NCBI GenBank assembly: GCA_023415335.1
Contig: JAEZLD010000211.1
Location: 1-27,070, forward strand
Direction of reading: 5' to 3'
Length of the DNA: 27,070 nt
DNA from: Bacillota bacterium
GTDB taxonomy: Bacteria > Bacillota > Clostridia > Clostridiales > Caloramatoraceae
The position numbers and the translations under genes were made by a program. Shown here one piece after another: positions 15,787 to 23,165 of the stretch; the first letter of the stretch is position 1; each line of letters opens with the position of its first letter. A model generated the notes under the pieces. It did no database searches. It was not told the origin of the DNA and saw only the letters and a program-made list of their open reading frames with translations.

Positions 15787-15855
15787 ATGATTATTATATT
15801 TATTTACAGTGCCATTCCTGAACAGCTTGGAAAAGAACCAATTAAGGAGGACTAG
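15787..15855 (+). CDS. Possible 22-codon leader peptide before sipW
   Basis: An ATG at 15787 has AAGGGGA 9 bases upstream and opens a 22-codon frame beginning MIIIFIYSAIPEQLG, with a hydrophobic first half. It contains the sipW ribosome site in its last codons and stops 5 bases before the sipW ATG, the layout expected for translational coupling. A CCTTA/TAAGG stem could hide its own ribosome site. A chance small ORF is the alternative. Confidence 0.35.
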   Translation: MIIIFIYSAIPEQLGKEPIKED

Positions 15856-15860
15856 ACAAA

Positions 15861-16400
15861 ATGAAGCTACTAGCAGGTGTTAAAAAGCTGATTAACATTA
15901 TTACGACGGCTGTTGTTGTGCTGGCAGTGGTGATGGCAATACTGCTTGTTGGTGCACGGGTGATTGGATTAAAGGTATTTACTGTACTTTCTGGCTCTAT
16001 GGAACCAACCTACCATACGGGCTCAGTAATATATGTAAAGAAAATAGATTATAAGGGTCTTAAGCCTGGTGATGTGATTACCTTTATGCTGGATGAGGAT
16101 ACTGTAGCAACTCACCGTATCGTGGAGGTTGTTCCCGATGATGAGGAGCATGATACTCTCCGTTACCGTACCAAGGGCGACGCTAATAATGTTGTTGATG
16201 GCAGCCTGGTGCATTATAAAAATGTAATTGGCACGCCAATATTTACCATACCTTATTTGGGCTATATTACCAGCTACATTCAGCATACGCCAGGAATATA
16301 TGTAGCTATTTCAGGAGGAGCGTTACTCATGCTTCTGGCATTTCTTCCGGATTTGTTTAATGATGAAAAGAAGAAAAAGCCAGGGAGGGTAAATAGTTAA
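15861..16400 (+). CDS. sipW: ER-type signal peptidase I (SipW)
   Basis: A protein of 179 residues with an N-terminal helix (about 11-32) and a C-terminal helix (about 146-166), so it is membrane-bound with its catalytic part outside. The catalytic Ser46 is in LSGSMEPT. The general base is His85 (VATHRIVEV) rather than Lys, which marks the archaeal/eukaryotic ER type and B. subtilis SipW, not ordinary SipS/LepB. Asp107 (KGDANN) and Asp113 complete the active site. SipW matures TasA- and TapA-type proteins; four such substrates follow in the same operon. AAGGAGG precedes the ATG by 10 bases. Codon use is richer in ATT and CGT than in the flanking genes. Confidence 0.93.
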   Translation: MKLLAGVKKLINIITTAVVVLAVVMAILLVGARVIGLKVFTVLSGSMEPTYHTGSVIYVKKIDYKGLKPGDVITFMLDEDTVATHRIVEVVPDDEEHDTLRYRTKGDANNVVDGSLVHYKNVIGTPIFTIPYLGYITSYIQHTPGIYVAISGGALLMLLAFLPDLFNDEKKKKPGRVNS

Positions 16401-16484
16401 ATAACAATGCTGAAAAGCGCCTGTTAGGTATTTTAATGGGATGCTTTTTATATAAAATATCAACAAAAAGAGAGGAGAACGACT

Positions 16485-17015
16485 ATGAAGAAGAAAACGA
16501 TTGCACTTGTAATGTCTCTGGTGCTGATTGTAGGTTGCATGTTAGGAGGAACTGTTGCCTGGCTGACTGCTAAAACTGATGAGGTGAAAAACACCTTTAC
16601 TGTAGGAGATATCAATATAACGTTAACAGAAACCACTGGAGATACTTATAAGATGGTGCCTGGCAGCGACATCACTAAGGACCCAAAAGTGACAGTTAAG
16701 GCTGACAGCGAGGCATGCTGGCTGTTTATAAAGGTTGAGAAGTCTGAAAACTTTGATACTTTCATGACCTATGATATTGCTGATGGTTGGACTGAGTTAG
16801 AGAATGGTGTGTACTATTGTCAGGTAGATGCTACTACTTCAGATACCGAGTTTGCAGTTCTTAAGGATAATAAGGTTAATGTTAAGGATACAGTAACAAA
16901 AGAAATGCTTACTGCTACTGATTTTACTGAGCCAACCCTCACATTCACTTCTTATGCTGTACAGAAGGATAATATAGCCGATGTAAATACTGCATGGACT
17001 GAGGCTCAGAAGTAA
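16485..17015 (+). CDS. TasA-like SipW-dependent surface protein 1
   Basis: A protein of 176 residues. The signal region MKKKTIALVMSLVLIVGCML is followed by GGTVAWLTAKTDEVKNTFTVG, the SipW-type signature (GGTxAxx...NTFxxG) seen at the TasA processing site. The rest (about 40-176) is a beta-rich camelysin/TasA-type domain ending near AVQKDNIADVNTAWTEAQK, a closing also seen in subunit 2. There is no C-terminal anchor, so the mature protein is probably exported and assembled. It is the first substrate gene after sipW (84-base gap, AGAGGAGAAC ribosome site). A major fibre subunit is likely by analogy with TasA. Confidence 0.85.
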   Translation: MKKKTIALVMSLVLIVGCMLGGTVAWLTAKTDEVKNTFTVGDINITLTETTGDTYKMVPGSDITKDPKVTVKADSEACWLFIKVEKSENFDTFMTYDIADGWTELENGVYYCQVDATTSDTEFAVLKDNKVNVKDTVTKEMLTATDFTEPTLTFTSYAVQKDNIADVNTAWTEAQK

Positions 17016-17063
17016 TTATCTAAGCTAGGTTGATTTTGATTAAATAGTTAAGGGAGAAAAATC

Positions 17064-17690
17064 ATGAAAAAGAAAATTACAGCTTTATGCCTGGTTGTTT
17101 GCCTTGCTGTTGTTGCAATAGCTGGTGCCACCATGGCATACTTCACAGACACAAAGGTTAACACCAATACTTTTACTGCCGGCAAGGTTGAGATCAACCT
17201 AGACGAAGCAAAGGTTGACGAGTATGGTATTCCGGTTGAGGGCGAAGATCGTGTAACTGAAAACAGCTACAAGCTTGTTCCTAACCATGTATATACTAAG
17301 GACCCAACTGTTACGGTTAAAGGCGGCAGCGAGGATTGCTATGTACGTGTTCTGGTTACACTGAACAAGTTGGATGAGCTCTATGCTTTGCCTACCATTG
17401 ATATTGCTGATTGTTTTAATGTGGACGCTGACAAGTGGGAGCTTGCTGGTGAGATTAAAAATGACAATGAGAAAACCAGAACATATGTCTTAAACTACAA
17501 AGAGGTTGTTCCTGCCTCAAAAAACGATACTGAACTTACTCCAGTATTTACAGAAGTTACGTGTCCAAATCTGACAAATGAGCAGATTAAAACTCTGGAA
17601 GGCTTAACTATTACCGTTACTGGTAATGCTATTCAGGCTGATGGGTTTACTGATGCAGATGCTGCCTGGGTAGCATTTGATGCAAAGTAA
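17064..17690 (+). CDS. TasA-like SipW-dependent surface protein 2
   Basis: A protein of 208 residues with a KKK-started signal helix and the SipW-type site AGATMAYFTDTKVNTNTFTAG. The domain behind shares with subunit 1 the pattern SYKLVPNHVYTKDPTVTVKG and the C-terminal ITVTGNAIQADGF...AAWVAFDAK, so 1 and 2 are paralogues of different length; 2 has extra loops around residues 55-65 and 120-160. It lies 48 bases after subunit 1 with a GGGAG ribosome site, and 169 bases of hairpin-forming sequence separate it from subunit 3. It is probably a fibre subunit. Confidence 0.87.
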   Translation: MKKKITALCLVVCLAVVAIAGATMAYFTDTKVNTNTFTAGKVEINLDEAKVDEYGIPVEGEDRVTENSYKLVPNHVYTKDPTVTVKGGSEDCYVRVLVTLNKLDELYALPTIDIADCFNVDADKWELAGEIKNDNEKTRTYVLNYKEVVPASKNDTELTPVFTEVTCPNLTNEQIKTLEGLTITVTGNAIQADGFTDADAAWVAFDAK

Positions 17691-17713
17691 GAAAATATTT
17701 ACAGATATCTCAT

Positions 17714-17799
17714 ATATATGCCTTGACCCCATGCTAGGGGCAGGGCATATATGGGTATATGATTAAAATACCAGGCACCCATATATGCCCTGAAACAGG
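17714..17799 (+). promoter_or_regulatory. Competing intercistronic hairpins between TasA-like genes 2 and 3
   Basis: Arm 2 (17741-17756, CAGGGCATATATGGGT) pairs perfectly over 16 bases with arm 3 (17777-17792) across a 20-base loop. The same arm 2 can instead pair over 9 bases with arm 1 (ATATATGCC, 17714-17722), with an inner CCCC/GGGG stem. The end of arm 3 can also fold as CCTG-AAA-CAGG (17789-17799). The structures exclude each other. No T-run follows, so it is not a simple terminator; mRNA processing, stability or attenuation that sets subunit ratios is plausible. Confidence 0.7.
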
Positions 17800-17859
17800 T
17801 AAATAGCTATATAAAGCTTATATATAGGATTATATTTGCATATAGAAAGGAAGGATATC

Positions 17860-18426
17860 ATGAAGAAGAAGTTACTTGTATGTGCACTGCTGACATGTTG
17901 TCTTGCATTAATGGCATATGGCACAGTGGCTTATTTTACATCACAGGATACTGCCACCAATGTCATCACAGCTGGCAACATTAAAATCGAATTAAAGGAG
18001 ATGGCTGTTCAATCAGATGGCGGAGAGCTGATTCCATTTGAAGACCAGACTGGGGTTATGCCTGGTGCACAAATCAGCAAGATTGTGACCGTAGTAAATA
18101 CCGGCAGCAATGAGGCTTATATCCGCGTTGCAGTGGAAAAGGCAATAGAACTGGCTGGTGATGCTGAGGGTGATGCGGACTTATCTCTGGTTACCATGGA
18201 TATGAATAAGGAGCACTGGACAGAGAAGGATGGGTATTATTACTATAATGAACCATTAGAAGCTGGGGCAGAAACAAAACCACTATTTACCACGGTAAGC
18301 TTCGCTAAGGAAATGGACAATCTGTATCAGGGCAGCACGGCTAAGATAGACGTCAATGCCCAGGCAACTCAGGCTGCTAATAATGGTGACAGCGTCTTTG
18401 ATGCCGCTGGCTGGCCAGAAAAGTAA
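17860..18426 (+). CDS. TasA-like SipW-dependent surface protein 3
   Basis: About 188 residues. I start at ATG 17860 because AAGGAAGG lies just upstream and MKKKLL begins a normal signal; an in-frame ATG at 17836 has none. The SipW-type site is YGTVAYFTSQDTATNVITAG. The domain contains MPGAQISKIVTVVNTGSNEAYIRVAVEKA, a TasA/camelysin-like strand pair with the NTGxxxAYIR motif shared with subunit 4. Five bases of ribosome site and 13 bases separate it from the VWA gene, so the two are tightly coupled. It may be an adaptor joining the fibre to the VWA adhesin, by position only. Confidence 0.85.
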   Translation: MKKKLLVCALLTCCLALMAYGTVAYFTSQDTATNVITAGNIKIELKEMAVQSDGGELIPFEDQTGVMPGAQISKIVTVVNTGSNEAYIRVAVEKAIELAGDAEGDADLSLVTMDMNKEHWTEKDGYYYYNEPLEAGAETKPLFTTVSFAKEMDNLYQGSTAKIDVNAQATQAANNGDSVFDAAGWPEK

Positions 18427-18439
18427 GGAGGAGTAAACC

Positions 18440-21301
18440 ATGAAAAGGAAGCTTATTGCGGCTTTGATGTGTTTTACCATGCTTATGTCAACAAGCTTTC
18501 CCTATACAGGAGCGTTTGCTGTCTCTTCGAGAGATAAGGGTACAGATACAGAAAACACAGCTGGCCCTGCTGTCAACTATACTAATGTTGCTCCCTTCCT
18601 GCCTCCTGTTGAAGGCACTTCATCTAAAAAGCTTAAGGAAGTGTATTTGCTAAGTGCTGCCAGAGATGGTAATGATACTAGCAGTGGTCTTGTAATGAAT
18701 AAGACTGTTTCTGATCCTGATGAAAATGGTGTATATACCCTGACGCTGGAAGCTTATGCTACTGGTGAGAAGATTACAGAGACTATAAGCAAGGATGTCC
18801 CTACAGATATAATTATGGTTCTGGATCAGTCTGGATCTATGAATGAAAACTTTACTAATAGTAGTAGGATTTACAACGCTGTTTATGAATTAGACAAAAA
18901 AGAAACATATTATATTAAATCCGGCTATGGTAGTGATAATTATGATAGAGTTACCTGGTGTAGTAACTGCGATGCCTGGACCTTCGGATGCGGTTGGTTT
19001 TTTAGTCATATAAAAGGAACTGTATGTATTCCCAAGACATCTGCTGAAGACACTACAAATGGCAGAGTACAGTTCTATGAGCAGGTTTCCACTTCTGCTG
19101 TTACAAAGCTAAATGCCTTGAAGGCTGCAGTAAACGGCTTTGCAAACGAGGTGTATGCCAAAGCCAAGGGCACGGATGGAATGCTTGGAACCGATGATGA
19201 TGTGAACCACCGTATAGCTGTGGTAGGCTTCGCCAGTGGAAAAAAATATGGTAATACAAATTATAACTATGGTAATACAGAACTGTTTGTAGGAAGCGCT
19301 CAGTATACATACAATGCAGGTTCGTATAACAGTGCTTCAAATACTAATAGTGCCCAAAGCCACTATGGTGCTGCCTTCCAAAATATGAACACACAGGCTG
19401 GCTATAATAACGTAATAGCTTCCAAGAATGCTCTTGACGCCGATGGAGGTACCATCATCAATTTAGGTCTTGAGATGGCAAATGGTATTCTCGCTAATAA
19501 TACAATTCCATCCGGTGAGAAGAGGAACCGTGTGGTTATTGTGTTTACAGATGGAGTTCCTGGATGGGATGGCTATGACAGTAATGTTGCAAGCAGCGCT
19601 ATTACAGAGGCTGAAACGCTGAAGAATACCTACGGTGCCACAGTATATAGTATTGGAGTTTTCTCTGGTGCAGATGCCACAAGCGCTGGCAATCAGAATG
19701 GTGATCAAACGCAGAAGGCTAACTGGTTTATGCAGAACCTGTCCAGCAACAATGGCAAAGTACAGACCCCTAGCTATTACCTTTCTGCAAGTGATGCAGA
19801 TGCCCTAAACAACATTTTCCAGCAGATTTCTGATGAGATTTCATCTGGTGGTTCTAGTATTACCCTTGATGAAAATTCTGTTGTGAAGGATGTGGTTTCA
19901 GAGTATTTTACACTTCCAGATGGCACAGTAAAAGATAACATAAAGGTGTATACGCAAGATTATACAGCAGAGAATATATTTTCAGCAAAACAGATATTTA
20001 AAGATGCACAGGTAAACATCAGCGGAAAAACAATTTCAGTAACCAACTTCAGCTTCAAGGACAACTGGGTTGGAACTGAAACATATAACGGCAGTACAAA
20101 ATACCGCGGGAAGAAGCTCGTTATCGAAATCCCAGTAGTGGTACGAGAGGGCTTCCTTGGTGGTAACGGAGTACCTACAAACGGTGCTGGGTCAGGCATA
20201 TATGAAAATCCAGCTTCAACAGAAGCATTCAAGGAATTCACCTCCCCAACCACGGATATTGAAACAAAGAGCATTACCATTGCTGCTCCAGAAAAGAACA
20301 TATACCTGTATGGCAGCCTGACACAGGCTCAGCTTATGGATAATGTGGTTATTAAAAGTGGTGATGTAGTTATTGATGCAAGCGCCGCAAGCTATGACCT
20401 TGAAGCCTGGCAGTATGCTTATGTCAATATTACAGCTACTAAGCCGGACGCATGCAATCAATTAAGTGCTGACAGCACATATAATGTTTCCTGCACGGTT
20501 ACACCTAAAAACAGCGGTAAGGCTCAAGCTAAGACTGGTAATGCAACAGGTAATATAAATGTATTCATGCCAAAGCTGACCTTCAAGGACAGCCAGGTAT
20601 ACTATGGAGATTGTGTCCCAACAGATCTTCAATATAACAGCAATAGCCTTACATCTACAGTATGGAAGCATGGAGATATGTTAAGCACTGATCAGGGTGT
20701 AAGTATGATTGGCAATGCACCTGAGCTTAACCTGACCTATACTACAGATACGGGAGTTAAGGATGGCAAGGTTATTACTACAGAGGATATCCCTGTTAAG
20801 GTAGCTGTAGCTATTGATGGAAACAATGTAACAGACAAAACCACCTTCGAACATGATACATGCACTATTGAAACACAATGTGGCTTTAATAAAGATACAG
20901 AGCAGTTCCTGCTGCATGTAAAGACCTGTACTCTTGTAGTCAAGAAGTCTGGCTCGGAAGATGTTGACGAGAATGCAAGCTTCATTTTCAATGTGAAGGG
21001 CGATAATGAAGTGGTTCCTGTAAATCTTGACGTGGTTGTACATGGTAATGGCTCAGTTACAATAGTTGGACTGCCAGTCGGCACCTATACGGCTACAGAG
21101 GACAACAACTGGAGCTGGCGATATACAGCAGTTTCGGATAACTCAATTACGTTTACTACAACAAATAATGATTCTGTAGACTATGCGACCATCAATATAG
21201 AGAATCAGCGTAAAAAAGATAAATGGCTTGATGGTTACTATTGGATAAAGAATATATTTGACAATGAATCAACCGTACAGAAGCCAGAGGCTAATAACTA
21301 A
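18440..21301 (+). CDS. Large secreted von Willebrand A-domain adhesin
   Basis: A protein of 953 residues with a classical signal peptide ending near Ala27 (TGAFA, type I AxA site), not the SipW type of its neighbours. The VWA domain (about 120-470) has a complete MIDAS start DQSGS (D129, S131, S133) and the later VVIVFTDGVPG strand. An insertion at 145-200 carries four Cys (174, 177, 184, 196). The middle (about 480-820) is beta-sandwich-like with repeated Ig/adhesin-type strands. A Cna-B-like domain (about 835-935) has Lys (TLVVKKSG), Glu (YTATEDN) and Asn (INIENQ) in positions that fit an isopeptide bond. The end (KKDKWLDGYYWIKNIF) has no LPXTG or helix, so attachment must be through partners. 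A pilus-tip-like adhesin is the best guess. Confidence 0.9.
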   Translation: MKRKLIAALMCFTMLMSTSFPYTGAFAVSSRDKGTDTENTAGPAVNYTNVAPFLPPVEGTSSKKLKEVYLLSAARDGNDTSSGLVMNKTVSDPDENGVYTLTLEAYATGEKITETISKDVPTDIIMVLDQSGSMNENFTNSSRIYNAVYELDKKETYYIKSGYGSDNYDRVTWCSNCDAWTFGCGWFFSHIKGTVCIPKTSAEDTTNGRVQFYEQVSTSAVTKLNALKAAVNGFANEVYAKAKGTDGMLGTDDDVNHRIAVVGFASGKKYGNTNYNYGNTELFVGSAQYTYNAGSYNSASNTNSAQSHYGAAFQNMNTQAGYNNVIASKNALDADGGTIINLGLEMANGILANNTIPSGEKRNRVVIVFTDGVPGWDGYDSNVASSAITEAETLKNTYGATVYSIGVFSGADATSAGNQNGDQTQKANWFMQNLSSNNGKVQTPSYYLSASDADALNNIFQQISDEISSGGSSITLDENSVVKDVVSEYFTLPDGTVKDNIKVYTQDYTAENIFSAKQIFKDAQVNISGKTISVTNFSFKDNWVGTETYNGSTKYRGKKLVIEIPVVVREGFLGGNGVPTNGAGSGIYENPASTEAFKEFTSPTTDIETKSITIAAPEKNIYLYGSLTQAQLMDNVVIKSGDVVIDASAASYDLEAWQYAYVNITATKPDACNQLSADSTYNVSCTVTPKNSGKAQAKTGNATGNINVFMPKLTFKDSQVYYGDCVPTDLQYNSNSLTSTVWKHGDMLSTDQGVSMIGNAPELNLTYTTDTGVKDGKVITTEDIPVKVAVAIDGNNVTDKTTFEHDTCTIETQCGFNKDTEQFLLHVKTCTLVVKKSGSEDVDENASFIFNVKGDNEVVPVNLDVVVHGNGSVTIVGLPVGTYTATEDNNWSWRYTAVSDNSITFTTTNNDSVDYATINIENQRKKDKWLDGYYWIKNIFDNESTVQKPEANN

Positions 21302-21318
21302 GAAGGGGGGCAGGCATT

Positions 21319-21927
21319 ATGTATCAGGATAAATACGAAAGTTCACATAGGTCTGTGCGAAGATGCAGACAAGAAAGAAGAAGAAGAAAGCTTCGTAGAA
21401 GGGCAGCATTGCTTGTCTCTTTAGTGCTGGTGCTGACTGCTGCTATAGGCGGCACCATTGCATATATTCTTACCCAAGCGGGGCCTGTTAAAAATACCTT
21501 TAACCCGTCACAGGTAGCTTCTGAGGTTATAGAAGATTTTAAAGATAATATAAAGAGCAATGTTACTATAAAAAATACTGGTAACACGGATGCTTACATC
21601 CGTGCTACCATTGTGGTCAACTGGATGGATGCTGATGGAAATGTTTCAGCTGAGGCTCCTGTCAAGGATGTGAATTACAAATTAACCTTGGCTGAAGATA
21701 CTGGTTGGGATACAGTTACAAGCGATGGCTATTATTATTACACCTCATCTGTTAAACCAGGTGATTCAACAGGTGTATTAATTAGAAGCTGTAAACCGGA
21801 AGCTACTAAGGACGGTCATCACCTGAGCATCGAAATTCTTGCTGAGTCTATCCAGAGCACTCCTACAGCTGCGGTTGTGGAGTCATGGAATGTAACTGTT
21901 GATTCTAATGGCAAAATCAGTAAGTAA
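21319..21927 (+). CDS. TasA-like SipW-dependent surface protein 4 with Arg-rich N-terminus
   Basis: A protein of 202 residues. An unusually long and basic N-region (about 28 residues with 11 Arg, including RRRR and RRR) precedes a hydrophobic helix and the SipW-type site IGGTIAYILTQAGPVKNTFNPSQV. The domain behind has NVTIKNTGNTDAYIRATIVVNW, like subunit 3, and ends LAESIQSTPTAAVVESWNVTVDSNG. It lacks the ...TAG/TVG of subunits 1-3 after NTF, so it is a divergent class, perhaps the base or terminator subunit. It is coupled to the VWA gene (17-base gap) and starts with a GGGGGG ribosome site. Confidence 0.82.
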   Translation: MYQDKYESSHRSVRRCRQERRRRKLRRRAALLVSLVLVLTAAIGGTIAYILTQAGPVKNTFNPSQVASEVIEDFKDNIKSNVTIKNTGNTDAYIRATIVVNWMDADGNVSAEAPVKDVNYKLTLAEDTGWDTVTSDGYYYYTSSVKPGDSTGVLIRSCKPEATKDGHHLSIEILAESIQSTPTAAVVESWNVTVDSNGKISK

Positions 21928-21940
21928 AGGGGGGGTAGAG

Positions 21941-22597
21941 ATGAAAAAAGCAACGAAATTAGTTATAACCTTGGTGTTGATGTTGGTTATGGTTCTAAGC
22001 ATGTCTACCAATGCTTTTGCTTATGGCAGCGTCACCTATGACGGGAATGCCCAGAAGCTCATCTTCACACCAGGCAGCGATTATTCCCCTACGGATCTAT
22101 TTGATGGCTTAAAGGGAGTAATGCCTGGTGATAAGCTGACTCAGAAGATTACCATCAAGAATGACAGGTCCGGTGGGGCTGAAGTTGAGCTGTATCTGCG
22201 TTCCTTAGGTGCTAAGGAGGGCTCTGAGGAGTTCCTGTCTAAGATGTCACTGAGGGTTACACAGGAAGGCAATGCAGAACTGTTCCATGCTCCTGCTGAC
22301 CAGGAGACACAGCTGAACGATTGGGTATATCTGGGCACATTCCTACCTGGTGCTGAGGTTGACCTGGAGCTTACCTTGGAAGTTCCTATTACCATGGGTA
22401 ACGAATATCAGGAAGCTATCGGGTATTTAGACTGGCAGTTCAAGGTGGAGGAGGTTCTAGTGGATATTATTGATCCTCCGGTACCAGAAACAGTTGATAA
22501 CAGCAACATGGTAATGTATATAGGACTTCTCATTGTTAGTGGTGTAGCACTTACAGTGTTTTTGGTTAGAAAGAAAAAAGAAAATATAAAGGCATAA
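21941..22597 (+). CDS. Membrane-anchored surface protein, candidate module base
   Basis: About 218 residues. I start at ATG 21941 (GGGGGG just upstream); the longer frame from 21899 overlaps the previous gene. A Sec signal ends near TNAFA (AxA site). The middle is beta-rich, with GVMPGDKLTQKITIKNDRSGGAEVELYLRS, a strand pair like those of the TasA-like genes. The C-terminus has a helix (about 189-208) followed by RKKKENIKA. The segment before the helix, PETVDNSN, looks like a sortase signal (LPxTGDNSN) in which TG has become TV, and no sortase is encoded here. The protein therefore stays in the membrane and may anchor the surface structure. Confidence 0.8.
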   Translation: MKKATKLVITLVLMLVMVLSMSTNAFAYGSVTYDGNAQKLIFTPGSDYSPTDLFDGLKGVMPGDKLTQKITIKNDRSGGAEVELYLRSLGAKEGSEEFLSKMSLRVTQEGNAELFHAPADQETQLNDWVYLGTFLPGAEVDLELTLEVPITMGNEYQEAIGYLDWQFKVEEVLVDIIDPPVPETVDNSNMVMYIGLLIVSGVALTVFLVRKKKENIKA

Positions 22598-22601
22598 AGA
22601 T

Positions 22602-22651
22602 CAGCCTACCTATGTGAATAGCAATACTTAACATAGGTAGGCTGTTTTTTT
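22602..22651 (+). terminator. Strong terminator at the end of the module
   Basis: CAGCCTACCTATGT (22602-22615) pairs perfectly over 14 bases with ACATAGGTAGGCTG (22631-22644) across a 15-base loop, followed by seven T (22645-22651). The T-run coincides with the start of repeat copy B. Confidence 0.92.
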
Positions 22652-22691
22652 ACATAGCCCCTCCTCGAAAAGTATATACAAGTGTTTTCAC
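22645..22691 (-). pseudogene. Flavodoxin gene remnant, copy B
   Basis: The first 14 codons of the copy A flavodoxin can still be aligned, including the GTG start that overlaps the membrane protein TGA. One base is missing in the VVY region, so the frame shifts and stops within 14 codons. Beyond that only the module terminator is found. Confidence 0.75.
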
Positions 22692-23110
22692 TGTACAGGG
22701 GCTCCCTTCTTCATAGCCACACCTGTTGCCGCCTCAAGCAGCCCGAATACAAAGTATATACCGGACACGAAATTAATCGGGAACATGTAAAACTGTATAC
22801 ATATCCACAGCATGAGGATAACTCCGCAGCCAATTGTGAATGATGAGGCCAGGCGGTGTCTTTTGAATAAGAAGACGGTTGTTATAAGCTGGGTTATTCC
22901 GTTTACACATATGAGAGCAATTCCTGGAAAGGTGTAGTCCTGAAACAGCACATCTGCAAAGGGAAGCACCTGGAAGTTAGGAAGCAGGGTATCCATACCC
23001 ATGAATTTTCCCGTTGGGTCTGACACCATGCCTGAGCCCCCTGCCAGGGCACCGATTCCTATGAAAAGGGTCCAGAATATAGCGATTTTTCTTGCTTTGC
23101 TATTTGACAT
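22688..23110 (-). CDS. Four-helix membrane protein, copy B
   Basis: A protein of 140 residues, the same length as copy A and roughly 85% identical by eye, with the same four helices and central motif MGMDTLLPNFQVLPFADVLFQ. I chose ATG 23110 (GGGGGG 8 bases upstream) over a TTG at 23113 because it gives the copy A length. Differences lie mainly at both ends and around residues 26-36. It follows the intact radical SAM gene, with 55 bases between. Confidence 0.85.
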   Translation of the reverse strand: MSNSKARKIAIFWTLFIGIGALAGGSGMVSDPTGKFMGMDTLLPNFQVLPFADVLFQDYTFPGIALICVNGITQLITTVFLFKRHRLASSFTIGCGVILMLWICIQFYMFPINFVSGIYFVFGLLEAATGVAMKKGAPVQ

Positions 23111-23165
23111 CAAAAATCCCCCCTATTAATCTATTATTGATTTATATATTGCCCAGGGGTTAGAT

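Larger units (their letters stand above)
15404..15860 (+). promoter_or_regulatory. Long upstream control region of the sipW-TasA module
   Basis: This 457-base region is very A/T-rich. In order it holds a terminator-like hairpin (15481-15504), a perfect 12-base palindrome GACATGCATGTC (15510-15521), a 7-bp stem AGCCAAT/ATTGGCT (15527-15560), an A/T tract (15582-15612) placed like an UP element, a consensus promoter (15616-15644), a direct repeat CGAAATAAG (about 15658-15676), a dyad CCTTAT/ATAAGG (15761-15774) and a small ORF (15787-15855). The predicted leader is about 210 bases, long enough for post-transcriptional control. Confidence 0.55.

Noticed and set aside
15404..15860. Riboswitch (for example c-di-GMP) in the module leader
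   Set aside because: I looked for the conserved core of the common classes and did not find it; only simple hairpins and dyads are visible.
20681..21084. Long minus-strand ORFs inside the VWA gene
   Set aside because: They are shadows of a strongly supported 953-codon gene, with no ribosome sites and no recognisable domains.
21319..21420. Twin-arginine (Tat) signal in TasA-like protein 4
   Set aside because: Many Arg pairs occur, but none is followed by the x-F-L-K pattern, and the helix plus GGTIAY site fits the SipW type.
15404..22644. Transposon or integrative element with integrase
   Set aside because: No transposase, integrase, terminal inverted repeats or att-like short repeats were seen; the long direct repeats are gene duplicates.
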